DNA of 54,134 nucleotides from Thoreauomyces humboldtii (lineage: Eukaryota > Chytridiomycota > Chytridiomycetes > Spizellomycetales > Powellomycetaceae): contig JADGJA010000056.1 of the NCBI GenBank assembly GCA_027596035.1, forward strand, positions 1-54,134, read 5' to 3'. Positions 11,088-23,194 of this stretch are shown here, piece after piece. The translations under genes and the position numbers were made by a program. The notes under the pieces were generated by a model. The model saw only the letters and a list, made by a program, of their open reading frames with translations, searched no databases and was not told the origin of the DNA. Numbering within the stretch: the first letter of the stretch is position 1; every line of letters starts with the position of its first letter.

Positions 11088-12133
11088 CCTGGCAGCATAC
11101 TTCAGTTCATCGAGAAAAGCATTCATCGTGGGATGCAGCCACTGCCGCAAAGAACCATGCTCTTCTTACATCAGCAGTCGATCGGGCAAAGCTCCTCCGC
11201 AATTTTTCGAAGCGCAAACGACAATTACATGACGACCTTTTGGAACAATGTGCATTCCAAGCTCAAGTCACCTGAAGAAGGAACTCCAGTCGTCAATTTT
11301 TGCATTTTCGACATATACGCTCATGGTCCGAGGGTACTTTCCCTTTCCCCAGCGAACTATTCTCTCTCCACATATTGGAGAAAAAAGTTCAAAAAATTAC
11401 TAGATCTATTACAGCGGGTCTCGACGGGTTAAGAGTCAAAAAGGTGCCGCCGGGCGCCGACCCTCCGGTCGTCCTTCCGCGTCACTCGTAGCAGGGGGAG
11501 TTGGTGCGCAGGTGGGTTCCACCATTTCTCGAGATTCCCAAGAACTACTTCCGCTCACCAACTTCTCCACGACGCTATGAAACATAGGGATCGAGCCCGA
11601 TGGAAATCGCTCAAAACGTCGGACTACAGACAGCATAACGTGGGTCTGTGATACGATCACCTCATCTTCGAACGAGCTCTTGGATGCGACGCTACCCCGA
11701 CGCTGATGTGGTGTCTGTGTGGGGAGATCGAGCCCGTTGAAAATCGCCGAAAAACGTCAAACTACAGACAGCGATAGCGTGACCCCAAGCCCCAGGCCAG
11801 CCACAAACATGCAAGACTTCCAGATGCCATATATACAAATTATTTTTGGTTCCGGGGAGAGCAAACGAGACGAGGTGGGAGGCTGGGGTGAGCCTTGAAA
11901 CGGGAAGCGTACTTTTTCCCAGACGCGGACGGCAAAGCGGCAGACGTGGACTGAGAGCGAAACGCGGTTCGAGACTGTAAACGACGCACGCAGATGACTC
12001 TGAACATGGTGGGGTTGCGTGAGTCGGGACCAGGGAAGCGAGTGTTTCCTTTTTTGCTGGCCCCAAAATCCTTATTACGATATATGATGCAATATGTTAT
12101 ATAATCGAGCCAAAAATATAAAGTAGACTCCCT
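11088..12133. other. Intergenic, degenerate repeat, no gene seen
   Basis: This lies between convergent DUF4246 and the DHX57-like gene. Open frames of 60-125 codons exist on both strands, but none shows a known motif or a splice chain. It contains the imperfect direct repeat at 11590-11640 and 11726-11776. Confidence 0.45.
11590..11776. repeat. Imperfect direct repeat, ~50-bp units
   Basis: Copies at about 11590-11640 and 11726-11776 share atcgagcccg, aaatcgc, aacgtc and actacagacagc in the same order, with scattered substitutions. Spacing is about 136 bp. The origin is unknown. Confidence 0.7.
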
Positions 12134-15100
12134 CTACAAGCCGTCCGTCTGTACGAGGTCCAGAATTAGAGCAATGACTGGGGCATCCGCGACATGGGAC
12201 GCCGGATGGGCAATCTTTCGGGCGAGGGCTGCATCGAGGAGACGACGTATGCCGTTGACAAGCGCTGAGATTCGAGGGGCCCCTTGGAACCTCCACTCGC
12301 CGTCCACAGCCAGCGATCGACCCTCATTCTCAACCGTGAGAGCGCCACCGAACAGGAGCACCGGCCAAGCCGAAACCGGGGTCGAGTCTCTGAGAAAAAC
12401 TTTCGACGTGGCCGCTTTGGTGAGGAAGAGTAGAAAAGGTGCGTCGACTCGTGTGAGGGTGAAGTTGATCGACGATGGGTGTATGAATACGCGCCCTATA
12501 CAAGCAGAAGTCAGAAGAGTCTCCCTTGAAAGTTTCTCGGCGATATTACCATCGTGCCGAGTGAAGAATTTGATGTCTCGGGCACGCGCATCAATCGGCA
12601 CAGCGCCCGATCCTGTCTGAGAGTATGTCGTGTCTGGTTTGGCCACGCGTGCAAGATTCGGATACAAACCAGCGACCAAAGCTCCGATTACAATTTTTGG
12701 CTCGTTCGAGTTTGTGTTCATGTCGTGAGTACCGTTCCCCCGCTCATGATAATCTGGTGGAACGTAAGAGAGGGAAGTAAGGACCTGGAGATACTGCGAT
12801 CTGAGATCCGAGATGGCCGAGAGGGTCATGTATGACATGTAATTCTGTCAAAAACGTCAGCATGGGATCACGATCGGACAACCTACAAGGCGAGGATCAC
12901 CTTCTCAGCGAAATCACGAGCCTCTCGTCGGCTCCTACGACCCGCTTCTACCCATCCATGATAGGCACGGGCATCAGTCAGCCAATCGCTTTTGTCGGAT
13001 GCAAATCGCTCTCGGGCTCTAGATAACCAGCTTCAGGATGCGGTCCAAATATGTGGTTTTCGGATACAGGTCTTACGCTCGGGCATCTTCACGGGCATCC
13101 ATAGCGGACGTAAAAGGGCTTTTAGAGGACATGCATGCCGCTACTGTGAGCGCGGTGCTGACGCAGCGGAAAAGTGAGCCGAACAGCAGAACTTTCGCAA
13201 TTCGTAGATCTGCAGGTATCGTTGCCTACGTGTGTACAGATCAGAAACTGTGATGCAGATGCAGAAGGTTGTCTCGAACGCTGCGCAGCGTACGCACCAT
13301 ATGTTGCCCGAGGCTGGTCAAATGCTCTGTCACGTGATCTATCGCGTTGACATCTCGGAGGACTTGCAATGCGTTTTCAATGTTTACAAGGGACGGCGCG
13401 TCCAAAGCCTTCAGAGTTGACCATCTCGGAGTCAGTGGTAGCTCGCGACGGCCTTTCTCTCTCTCACGTACCTTGCCCAAGAAAGCTCGGACATCAGTTG
13501 AGCCCAAGGCCAGGACTTGCAGGCAAAGCTGCTCCAAGGGGATCCGCAGCATTTCGGGCACTGCGTCAGCTGCCATTTTCGTTTGCGAAAACCGCTTCGA
13601 AAACAATTTGTAGCACTGTCCGGCTCTCACACGCCCGGCACGACCACGGCGCTGCTGACAGGAAGACTGACTCGCCCACGTTTCGGCGAGAGTTAGGACG
13701 GTACCGTTGAAGGTGTTTTCTTTGACCTTTCCGCTATCGATCACAAAAACAACGTCGTCGATGGTGATCGACGTTTCTGCGATGTTCGTGGCAACTACGA
13801 CTTTTCGAGTATCTGAGCCAACCTTCGCAAAGACTCGGGATTGTTCCTTGCTACTAAGGTTTGCGTGCAGGGGCAGTAGTTCAAGGTTACTCTGCACGGC
13901 AGACCGGATCGCGTCCATGCATTTACTGATTTCCATCACGCCGGGCATGAAAACAAGGATCGCTCCATCCGTTGGCTTCGTCGTGTCGCATATATGACGA
14001 ACGATGGCCGCAACGAGAGAGTAATTGATAAAATTGGACTTTTGAATAGCCTTGAGGGTGGTAATCGCCGAATCGTCTAAGTTGCACTCCTTGAAATAAC
14101 CCTCCTCTGCCTCGTCGTCATCCTCGTCTCCGTTCCGCCGACGGGACCCCGTGTTGTCTCGAAAACTTGTAGTCCGCAGAATATCTTCCAAGTAGAAATC
14201 TTCAATTGGAAAAGTAAAACCAGGAATTGTGATCGTAGGGGCACCCTGAAAGTACGACGAGAACGTCTCGGCTTTCACTGTAGCACTCATGAGGATAAGT
14301 TTCAGTCCGGGGCGCTTGGTCAAGAGGTCCCGGATGATGATCAACAAGAAATCAGAGTCAACTCCCCGTTCATGGACCTGGCCGCAAGCAGAGGATGTGA
14401 GCAAACGATGGAATGGGCTCTCGAAAATCTCGCCTACCTCATCAACGATAACGTGAGATACTGAGCCCAAAGTCGTGTCCGACTGAAGCATTCTCAGTAA
14501 TATCCCTGTTGTACAAAAGAGTAGCCTCGTGTCCTTCGATCGTACGGCCTCTCCACGCATAGAATAACCGACAGTGGCCCCTACTCGCTCGCAACGCTCC
14601 GCACTGACACGTTCGGCGAGGGACAGCGCGCTGATCCTTCGAGGTTGGGTACAGATGATGTTACACTCGGCCCCTCGGTTTTCTTCTACCATACTTGAGA
14701 AAAAAGAGAAAGGTGAGTATCACGTCTTTCCGCTTCGTCAGACACTATACCTACTTTTCAAGAATGAACTGCCCGAGTTGCGTGCTTTTCCCCGTACCGG
14801 TACCACCAGAGACGATGAGGACCTGATGTTTGGCAAGGGCGGCGATTATGGCGTCGCGAGATTGAAAGGAAGGCAGTTTGCTTCGGCTAGCTAACATTTT
14901 TTGGTACGCAGCTTCCTTGCACTTCTTGACATAGGAATCCTTCAGTTGCCGACTCAAATTTGCGTCCGGGCGAAGAATCTTTGAGTGCGGGTTGACTTGC
15001 TTTCGTCCCAGCCCATTCTTGGTGTCGGACTTGATCTGAGGTAGCTCCTGATCTTCCTCGCCGGCGCTCGTTCCAACCGCGATCGAAGCGAGCGGTGGAG

Positions 15101-16636
15101 GCGCGTCGACGAGTCGTTCCATGTTGTCTTCTAGCCATGCATGCAGTGCGTACACCATCGGTGACCCCAGTTGATTGCACGCCTCCTTTGCTAGCCCCCT
15201 TTGGATACTCAGAAGAATGTATGCAGGGAGATTGGGGTTTCTCACCACGATTCCCGGAGTCTCGAATGGATATCTGGACGATGCCGGAATGTAGATTTCG
15301 AGCTTGTTTTCCCCGTCCACTGCTCGAAGAGTGAATGAGATGGACAGGATCACTCCTACATCCGTCTTTTCCATTCGGAATTGATCTGCAAAGATAGATT
15401 CCAGGGCTTCAGTCTCCTCCTGCAGATCCTCTGCTGACGATTCAGTAGCTTCTTTCGACACATGCGCAGCGTCATCTCCGCGGGCTAGCTTGCGAGTCAA
15501 GCGCACTAACGCAATCATCTCGTTGCCTTTGCTCACGCTCAGCTCAGCTTCGCAGAGTTTCCGAGAATACCCTGTTGAGTGCAAGCGCTTTACGGCATAT
15601 TCGAACGCAAGCCCGCCTGAGTTGAACCGTTGCGTGTTGATTTCAGGTGTGACATCAGGCAAGTATTTGGGAGGCAAATCGTCTTCGGGAACGTGAATGC
15701 ACAACCAATCAAGGGCGCTAGCATGGTCGGATGTAAACGTCAAAGCCTCCTTGACATGGGCTTCCCGGAATCCCAGTTTTGTCAATGGAGCGACCAAGCC
15801 AAGATCTGGCATGCCATCACCCCCTTTGCTCGGGACACTTGACGTATGTGCCCGGATCATTTGCTCGACCGCCTGACGTTGTTCAGCGCTCATATGCACG
15901 AGCGGGTATTTCAGCCAAGGCTCTCGAGGAGCCTTGGCGACCGAAGACGCCGGACGCTTTCTCTCCTCTTCCAACCGGGCTTCCTCTGCCGCGAAGGGAT
16001 CCGCCGTGTATTGGTACTGCGTAACATGAGTCGGCAGCTTCTGCCGCTCCTCCTCCAAGGCCTGCCAAAGGTCCCGAGCTTCCGGCGGAAGAAGGCGATA
16101 CAGACTCAGATGAGAGGCAACTTTGTGCAGCGCGTACGTCGCCGAGAACTAAAGCCCACGGCATCATGGGTAAGCGTAATCTCTCTTCTCGAACTGAAGT
16201 ACATGCTCATACATGTTTCGCTTCCTGTTCGGACTCATAAAAGAGCGGCGGACAGTACGGAATGGTCTTCAGTTGCCTAGTTTTTTTATCTTCTTTCGCC
16301 AGGGAGACTAAGCACTGGAAGCCCTTTGGTTTCTTCATCTAAGAACGGCGAATCATGGTCAACCGGCAGGTTGTCGTGAGGAAGCAATAGCGGTCCCCGT
16401 ACCAGACGGTAGTTTGGCTTTCGCCACTGATTCTTTTGACAATGTTCGCTTAGTAGGCTGACTGGCGTCTTGCCCGTCCAGCCCGGAAAGATTGGGGCTT
16501 GAGGAGGAACCGCATTGGCGGCTTGTTGCTTTTCCTGTTCCTTTGTTAGCGTTGGTTTAGCTTTCAAGGGCAAAGGCGCTGCTGAGACTGGACCACTCTT
16601 GCCAGAGCCTGATGCCGGGTTCCCTTGCTTTCCCAT
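12134..16636 (-). CDS. DHX57-like DEVH-box RNA helicase (UBA, RWD, HA2, OB-fold)
   Basis: RNA-dependent ATPase of the DEAH/RHA group, closest in architecture to DHX57/yeast YLR419W. Eight exons fit: 16636-16403, 16338-16213, 16148-14755, 14693-14438, 14377-13298, 13225-13077, 13018-12901 and 12844-12134, giving 1355 aa. Order: TPVSLLSEHCQKN dsRBD-like start; ATYALHKVASH; a UBA-like helix bundle near 230-290; an RWD domain near 330-470 (EETEALESIFADQF); and helicase motifs GGTGTGKST (I), TQPRRISA (Ia), DEVHERGVDSDF (II, split by an intron), SAT (III), TNIAETSITIDDV (V) and QRRGRAGR (VI). The winged-helix/HA2 part (IPADLRIAKVLLFGSLFRC) and an OB-fold C-terminus follow. All catalytic motifs are intact, so it should be an active helicase. 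Read without splicing, motif II would look like a degenerate DEVG. A decayed piece of this gene lies at 34176-34645. The start is shared with a 211-bp divergent promoter towards TMEM138. Confidence 0.93.
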
Positions 16637-16847
16637 GGCGCCTTTCTCTCTGCCGGTGCTGTTCCCTTCTTGCCGTGACGTAGGGGAAGAAACAAAAAGA
16701 AGTCTGTGGGGAAAACGGGAAAGCCAGAGGACGGTGGAAGGCTGTGCATGTCGTGATGGATGGATTCTCTAAATCACTTGTTTGGGCAGTGACTGACTCG
16801 ACGCGTTCTTTGCGATTCCCCAACCAAATCCATGCCACGGACATGAC
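16637..16847. promoter_or_regulatory. Short divergent promoter DHX57-like/TMEM138
   Basis: Only 211 bp separate the two divergent start codons, so promoter elements must be shared or interleaved. I see no clear TATA box. Confidence 0.5.
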
Positions 16848-17649
16848 ATGAGAAAAATCAGGTCCTTCCGGCTGGCAGCTTGTATTCAGCTATGTCTCCT
16901 AGCAGCAGATCTACTAGTTACACTCTTCGCTGAGTATAACCGTCAAACCTTCTCCTCGGTCGTCATTGCATACGTGTAAGGATCCGTCTGTCCACCCCTC
17001 TCTGTCGATAGCCTTTCCTTGATGCCAGTTGAAACGACAGCCTTACCCGGGTTCCTTCTTCCTCGCATGCAGATTGCAGCTTGTGTTCTTCCTGGGGAAT
17101 CTCGTGCTCCTGTTCCTCAGGTTCACCGGAAGCTACCCGTTCCGAGCAGGGATGCTCCAGGTCATGATCAAGGAGTTCGCCGCGGTTCTCTGGGCTTGTC
17201 TGGTCTACGCCGCTGCGTTCATCCTTTGTCGCGGGGTGGGACTGGTGAGAATCGTCACTTGATGTGATGGTCCCTAGCAAAGTCCGACGCCCGACTGTCA
17301 AAAGCTCACATGGCATGGCCTCCTTACCTCAGCCTTCGATCTCCCGGGTCCAGAACGAAAGGACCGACATGTGGACCACTGGATACACGACTACGTACGC
17401 AGTTTTTCGCATCGGTAAGTTCTCTTCCGGAAAAGCGCATCGTTTCGCAAACTGACTCGCTTTGCCGACAGCTGAAATGTTCTACTATTTCCACTTTCTG
17501 GGCGCCGTGATGCAGCTATGTGATCCAAAGTAGGTTGCTGGCATGAGCGCCTATTCGCAGAAGGGGTCCTCAGCGTCTGATGTGTGGTTGCGTTCAGATA
17601 CTACCGGGATTCAGCATGGTTGCGGGATCAGCTGCGGCAAACCGCGTAA
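16848..17649 (+). CDS. TMEM138: TMEM138 homologue, ciliary transition-zone membrane protein
   Basis: Small four-helix membrane protein needed for cilium/flagellum transition-zone function in animals. Five exons splice in phase: 16848-16975, 17073-17244, 17333-17414, 17472-17529 and 17598-17649. They give 163 aa, almost the length of vertebrate TMEM138. Hydrophobic helices: LAACIQLCLLAADLLVTLF (residues ~8-26), LQLVFFLGNLVLLFLRF (~45-61), FAAVLWACLVYAAAFILC (~78-95) and TTTYAVFRIAEMFYYFHFLG (~115-138). The C-terminus CDPKYYRDSAWLRDQL matches the family's conserved DPxFYxDSxWLRKE ending, which is the strongest evidence. The acceptor of exon 3 could also be the AG eight codons downstream. TMEM138 is retained only in organisms with cilia, so it argues for a zoosporic fungus. 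A degraded copy of the last two exons, with the intron between them, lies at 34646-34844. Confidence 0.85.
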
Positions 17650-17837
17650 TTGCGGAACCGGCGGCCGGCTCTACCAGTGGCTCTGCTGACATGTTGAAAG
17701 GCCCTGGTCACGGTTTGTAAGAACTCAAGATATATTGTGTGTAGAAAACACAGCGATCAGAAATGAAAAAGAGCAGTCCTGCAGCGTAACTTGCGAAAAG
17801 CTCTAGCAGGTGTGCCCGTCAGGAAACGAGGAGACCG

Positions 17838-20800
17838 CTATCTGCGCCGCTTGGGTGAGACGTCAATGACGATCTCTACGGTGCTTCTGCGCTTTTTGGA
17901 AGGCGGCGGGGGGTGGGGGGAAGGTGCTACCAAATTGGATACGGTAGCAGGGGAGGCTGAGGCAGAAGGAATTGAGAATCGGTGAGGCCGGATTGACGTT
18001 GGTGTCGATGATGACTTGCGGACGGGAGATGGCGTTGTGAGGTCGATGTACACCTCGGTTTTACGTGGTCGAGGTACAAGCTTGCGTGGGATTGCAATGG
18101 ATCCAGAAGAGGTTTGGGCAGATGGCGGGAAGAGAACGGGTGCTGCCGGTAAAACATCCGGTGTCAGACTTACAGCAGTAGGGCAGGTTAAGGATGGTCT
18201 CGCCTCTGGAGCGGGAGCAGCGACTACGGTAGTCTCCTCCAAGGCTGTGTCGTTTCGGTTCAGCTGTCCAACTCCACGATCCTTTCGTACAGCCACGAGC
18301 AGTCGCCTTCCCAATGCTCTTGCGAGGGGCGGTGGCACGGCGTTGCCAATCTGTCGATAAATGTCCGTGACCTTCTCTGCGCCGCGCTTGTTAGGCTCTG
18401 CTCGGAAGACAAAGCGATCCGGGAACCCCTGAGCGCGAGCGCGCTCACGAGCGGTGGCTATTCTATCCTGAATAGGGTGAAGGACGGCACCGAATTTTCC
18501 GGCGCAATGGATGGCGGTAGTTACTACCGGAAACTGGTGTGTAGGGTCCATTCGTGTAAACGGGCCATTGATATCTCGATTGATTGCTAGGGCCGACGGG
18601 AGATGTCGGTGATCAGCGCCTCGTGAGTATGGGACACAGATGATGCGGGCCACTGTCAGATCTCCGAAGGCTGTAGTCTGATGATTTGTGCAGGTGGTAG
18701 CGCTGCCACGCAGAGAACGTTGATATTCGTTCAAAGGCGGAAGGGTATAAGGCAGCGAGGGAAGGCCAACGGGTTGAGCGTCGGCGACGGGAAAGCTTGG
18801 TATCGGGTGCTTCCGCCGCAGCTTTCGCTTCTTAAGGTAGATCTCGGAAGACTGAAGAGCGTCCAGCTGGTATTTCTTCAGACTTTGGGACCGGACCGGT
18901 GCCTCGAACTCGAATGGAGGTAGATCGCTGATTGCGTCCCAAACCGTGACAGCAGGCAGTGGAGCATTTCGAAAAGATCGGCTGTCGGGCTCGAAGCGCT
19001 TGATGACCCCATTACCTTGGATGTCCAGAGCGTTGCCTGCCTTACAGTGCGAGACGTGTGTTGTCATAGGTAGATCAGGCAAAGTAAGTCCACGTTTAGC
19101 GCCCCAAATGAACAGACGGCGGCGTGATTGCGGCAAGCCGAAACTGCCGGCTTGAAGAAGGCCAAATCTCGTTTGGTAACTAAGTAAGCAGAAAAGTGCG
19201 GATAAGTACGAAAAACGGCGAGCTTGTTTGCGGTCCACAGAAGTTCTACGGGAAGATACTAGCACGTTCAAGTCTTGCTTCCACCTACTTCATAGCATGC
19301 AACGTCTTGAGAATGAGCTTGACCACACCCATCTTGATACCGCCGACGATGGACCTCCCTTGCTGTACACCGCCCAGTTTAAAGTCAGCCATTCCTTTTA
19401 CATTTTCCAGGAGGAAGTAGTCGGGGCGATAGAAATCGGTGTACGAGAGGCTGGTGGCAACAAGTGTGTTCTTAACGTCGTCGACTCGCTTGTTGTGGTT
19501 CAACCCTGAGAATCCTTGGCAGGAAGGTCCACAATAAATGAAGTTGACGTCGCCTTTGAGTGGTAACGGCGGAAGGATCTTGCCGCTCTCATCTCGGATG
19601 ACGTCGAGAATCTCGCCTCCCTCTTGGACGCGGATGGCACGGTCGAGAAGAAGATTGGCGCACTTGACGTAAACGGTAGCGTCCGGAAAGTTATGTCTAT
19701 GGAGGAGATGCCGTCAGGAGAGAGAGACAAGGTAAACGTACAGATGTCACTCACTTGAAGGTAGTACCCGCACTGCTGGAGAATTCAACTGCGTATTTGG
19801 TCTGGATAAATCCAAGACTATCCAAACCCTCGGTCAAGCCTCCAGCACCTGCGAAGAGGTCCAGCGCGACGAGAGGCTTGGCATCCTGTACGAAAGCCTT
19901 GCGTCCCTCAACGTCTCTCGTTCTCAGTCCGGCTCTGTCAGCGCGACCCACGATCTCTTTCTCGTCGATCGACTCGAATTCGAAACGTTGTTTTATGTTA
20001 CCGGTACCAATCTTGACGGCATCATCAAACCAAAAGGAGTCTAGTTCATCTTTGAAGGCATTGAGATCGGATATCGTAGCCCGATGCTGTACCCAGCAGT
20101 GCCCCTCAAGTTGATCCGGAACCACCTTTATGGTTTTACTGGTCACGTGAACTCTACGGACGTCACGGAAGGCAGCGGGAGGAATATAAACGGTATCGCC
20201 TTCCTCATCAATTGCAGCGTGGTCGCGTTCAGCCAAGATGTTGCTCGAGCGAAGAAAGAGCCGCAGCTTCACTACCACGTCTCCTGCGTCGTCGGATGGG
20301 ATGTCGTCGTCTACCTCGAAGTCGCTGGTGTCATTTTCTCGCTCGCACTGCCGTCTTCGGTTTGGTTTGAATAATCCTCGGCTCTTTTTTTGAGTGGAGA
20401 ATTCTAGGATCTGTGCAATCATATACGGTTCAGCAGGTGAATCGTTGACCACGTATACAAAGTCGTTGATTCTGTACTCGACGGCTCGAGATTGAAGTGC
20501 TCTCTCCTTGGTACCGTCGGCAGACCAGAAGCTGCGGTCTGAATCGCTTAGCTTGAGCTTCTGCTGACATGCCGCACAGTGACCGATTTCAGTGTCCGCA
20601 AACGCCCTAGCGGGCGGATCGATGCTGGGAGGTGGGGCATCCACAAATGAGGCGTTCTCGCTGTCATAAAGATAGCGATAAAAGAAGTCCCGCTCGACAT
20701 CGGAAGGTTCTTCCTCATCTGGGCCCAAGTAGCGCACTATAGGTTTCCCTGAGATCGTGGCCAGCGGTATATCATCGCACTCATCCAGCATCATTAACTC

Positions 20801-22884
20801 ATTATACGAAGCTGCCTCGCAGAGTACTGATTGCTTCCCATGCGTAAGCCATCTCACATGCGCCATATCTGTGCATTTCTCTCGAAACAGGTAGCAGATC
20901 TGTCCGAACCAAGGTTCCGCTTGCGATGCTTCTGGTTCACCTCCGTCGTATTTTTCCTCCTGCCGGATGAACGCAGTGTCTCCGGCTTCGTAGGTAATGT
21001 CATCGATGATGACAGAATGATAATAGCGCTTCAGACATCGACCCGTCCGGTTACCATAGGCATCCCGCTCGTTCAAGACCGAGTAGGAGTCACCGCACCA
21101 TTCGATTACATTTGTCACAAGATTTCGCGGCGGCTGAACAATAACGGGGTCCATCTTTTTGACGTTTACCGCAGTAGGTTCCAGATCAATCTCCGTTTCT
21201 ACGCCGCGTTTCACCACGTCCACGCAGTTAACAAAGAAATGTTGAAAAACCTTGGCGACAAGTGGCGTCACGATAGACAGGGTACGTTCGGTAAGCACCT
21301 TTTCGTTTGAATCTGAACTGCGTTTAAATTTGGCGGCGGAGCTACTGGCTATATCGTCCGCCATCTCTTGCAGTTCAATCCAGAAGGGGATTTCGCTGAC
21401 ATCCTTTGGAATCTCCTTTTGAAACCAGTTGTCGATGTCCCGAACCAGTGCGTTGACGTTTGATTGAAGCGTTTCCATAATTTGGTTGCGAGAGGGTGAC
21501 AAGGTTTCATCGTCGCATCGATCGCCCTGAATGGCGGCTATCGCGTAGTCGAGGAAAGCTTCGCGTTCCAAATTAGGAGAATCGGTCATGGCCTTGATGA
21601 CCAATGCGGTTAATTGTGTCTTGAACGCAAATGCTTCGTACATTTTTGCATACGAACCGGCAGGCTTCTGCAGGTAGTACCAAGCATTTCCGAGTGATCG
21701 CAGCCAGATCGTTGGCTCTCCGCTCTCGACATGCCAGGGTCCCCATTCGAGACACTCAAAGGTCATTTGAATCGCTTCGATGTGCCGAGCGGGACCGCCT
21801 TCTTGTAGTCCAGGGGATACCCAGCCAGTGACATAAACGTCGCAATAGGGGTCGTCAATCACATCTACGGCGACAGGGGCGCCTTCGTTGTCGCGAAAGG
21901 TGAATTGGTCGATATGCCGGACGGGAAGCTCATTGCGTGCGAGCAAGGTTGGATCTTCACCCGGAATGACGTGTAACTCCGGGTGTGTGTTAACAGGAGC
22001 TTGCGGTCTTCCAATGACTGAGGTTCGCGTGACCCGTCGCACGCGACGTCGAGTGCGAACGCTCTCGACGACTTCCTCATGATTTTCATCGATATCTACT
22101 TTCTGGTGGTGCTCGTTCTTGGAACGGAAGGAACCGGTTCTATGAGACTTGCCGACTAACACGTCTATCCAGACTTTTGGGTTGAGCGAGCGAATTTTGT
22201 GAACCGTCGCTGGAGCTGCCGATTCGCCGTCGCATTGAGTTAAAGATGGTTGTGGGTCCGCAGTGTCGTCAAATGCGGAACACACTGTAGCTGGTTTATC
22301 CGAGTCGGCTTCCATTCCGAGCCGAAGTGGTACGTCAAGGTGCGGTACGATTGTGCTTCCGCTTAACGAATCCAGGGGGTTGTTCCGGGAATCAGGGGAA
22401 AGTTCCGGAAGCTGGACTTGAGGTGAGCTTGCCTCCGGCTCATCATCAGACCCACAAAGATTCATTATGGAGTTCGTCGGCTCAAGGTCAACTGCATGCG
22501 AGTGCTCATAATCAGTCAGAATGTAGGGCATAACACGGCAGGTAAAAACGTACCTTTTGGTGACTGAGGTCGGTCGAACACCTCAATAGGTCCATCCAAA
22601 TTCCTGGAACATTTCCCATCACGACCTCCAGGTCTGACCTCGGCGAGCTCTTCGTGATTTGGTGTTCCTCCGTCTTCAGGATCGAGAAGCTGTTGCGAGA
22701 AGGCGGGAGACTCTTCCTCGAACGAAAGATCTTGCGTCATATACACCTGAAACAGGCAGTCGTTATCGTCCAGCTCCAGTGTTTTCCCCGATTTGTCGCT
22801 CAGGGAGGAGGAGTGATGTGAAACTTTGAGGGACATGCTCTCTCCCGGCCGACTGAGAAAAGCATTCAGAGTGTCGCATCGCAA
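17838..22884 (-). CDS. DNMT1: DNMT1-type DNA (cytosine-5) methyltransferase
   Basis: Maintenance-type cytosine-5 methyltransferase acting on hemimethylated CpG in the nucleus. Four exons fit: 22884-22554, 22491-19755, 19696-19289 and 19179-17838 (1605 aa). Domains: acidic N-terminus; RFTS domain near residues 300-440 (FTFRDNEGAPVAVDVID, YVTGWVSP, WYYLQKPAGSYAKMYEAF); BAH1 near 610-715 (ITYEAGDTAFIRQEE); BAH2 near 800-925 (YRINDFVYVVND). The catalytic domain starts near 990: ALDLFAGAGGLTEGL (I), GPSCQGFSG with the catalytic Cys (IV), ENVKG (VI), QSRRRLF (VIII) and RQIGNAVPPPLARALG (X). No CXXC zinc finger was found. Motif IV reads GPSCQ, where GPPCQ is the more usual form. The ~160-residue tail is disordered and ends with two SUMO-interacting-like motifs (VYIDLT, VEIVIDVS). 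The start could be a later Met (codon 17). The gene is convergent with TMEM138; part of its 3' end is copied at 34845-35231. Confidence 0.92.
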
Positions 22885-23194
22885 AACTTCCAGCGCGTCA
22901 CCTACCGGAGCTTCGTCTTACCTTCAAGACCTACCACTCGGGTATCGCCACGGTGGATCCCGTCCGTTCTTTGAATCCCGCTGTGGCAGGTCCGGGCTAA
23001 GTGCCGCCCGCTGGTGGGACGATTTTCAAAGCACAAACCAGGTTCACAGATCTTTGGATGATTCTGCTGGTGTTTCGAACGCTTTTTGTGTCCGAGCATT
23101 TCGGACGGAAAGCCCTGACCTGGCCGCCGCTGGCAGTCACACTTTACGTACCTTCCTCACACTGACCTGGCCGCCGCTGGGTATAGAGTACGGT
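22885..23194. promoter_or_regulatory. Divergent promoter DNMT1/membrane protein, with 19-bp repeat
   Basis: This 310-bp gap separates the divergent DNMT1 and four-helix membrane protein starts. A perfect 19-bp repeat (ctgacctggccgccgctgg) occurs at 23115-23133 and 23162-23180, just upstream of the membrane-protein start. It could be a regulatory-site duplication. Confidence 0.5.

Noticed and set aside
14430..14440. Apparent degenerate DEVG helicase motif II
   Set aside because: It is produced by reading into an intron. Splicing 14438 to 14377 restores DEVHERGVDSDF.
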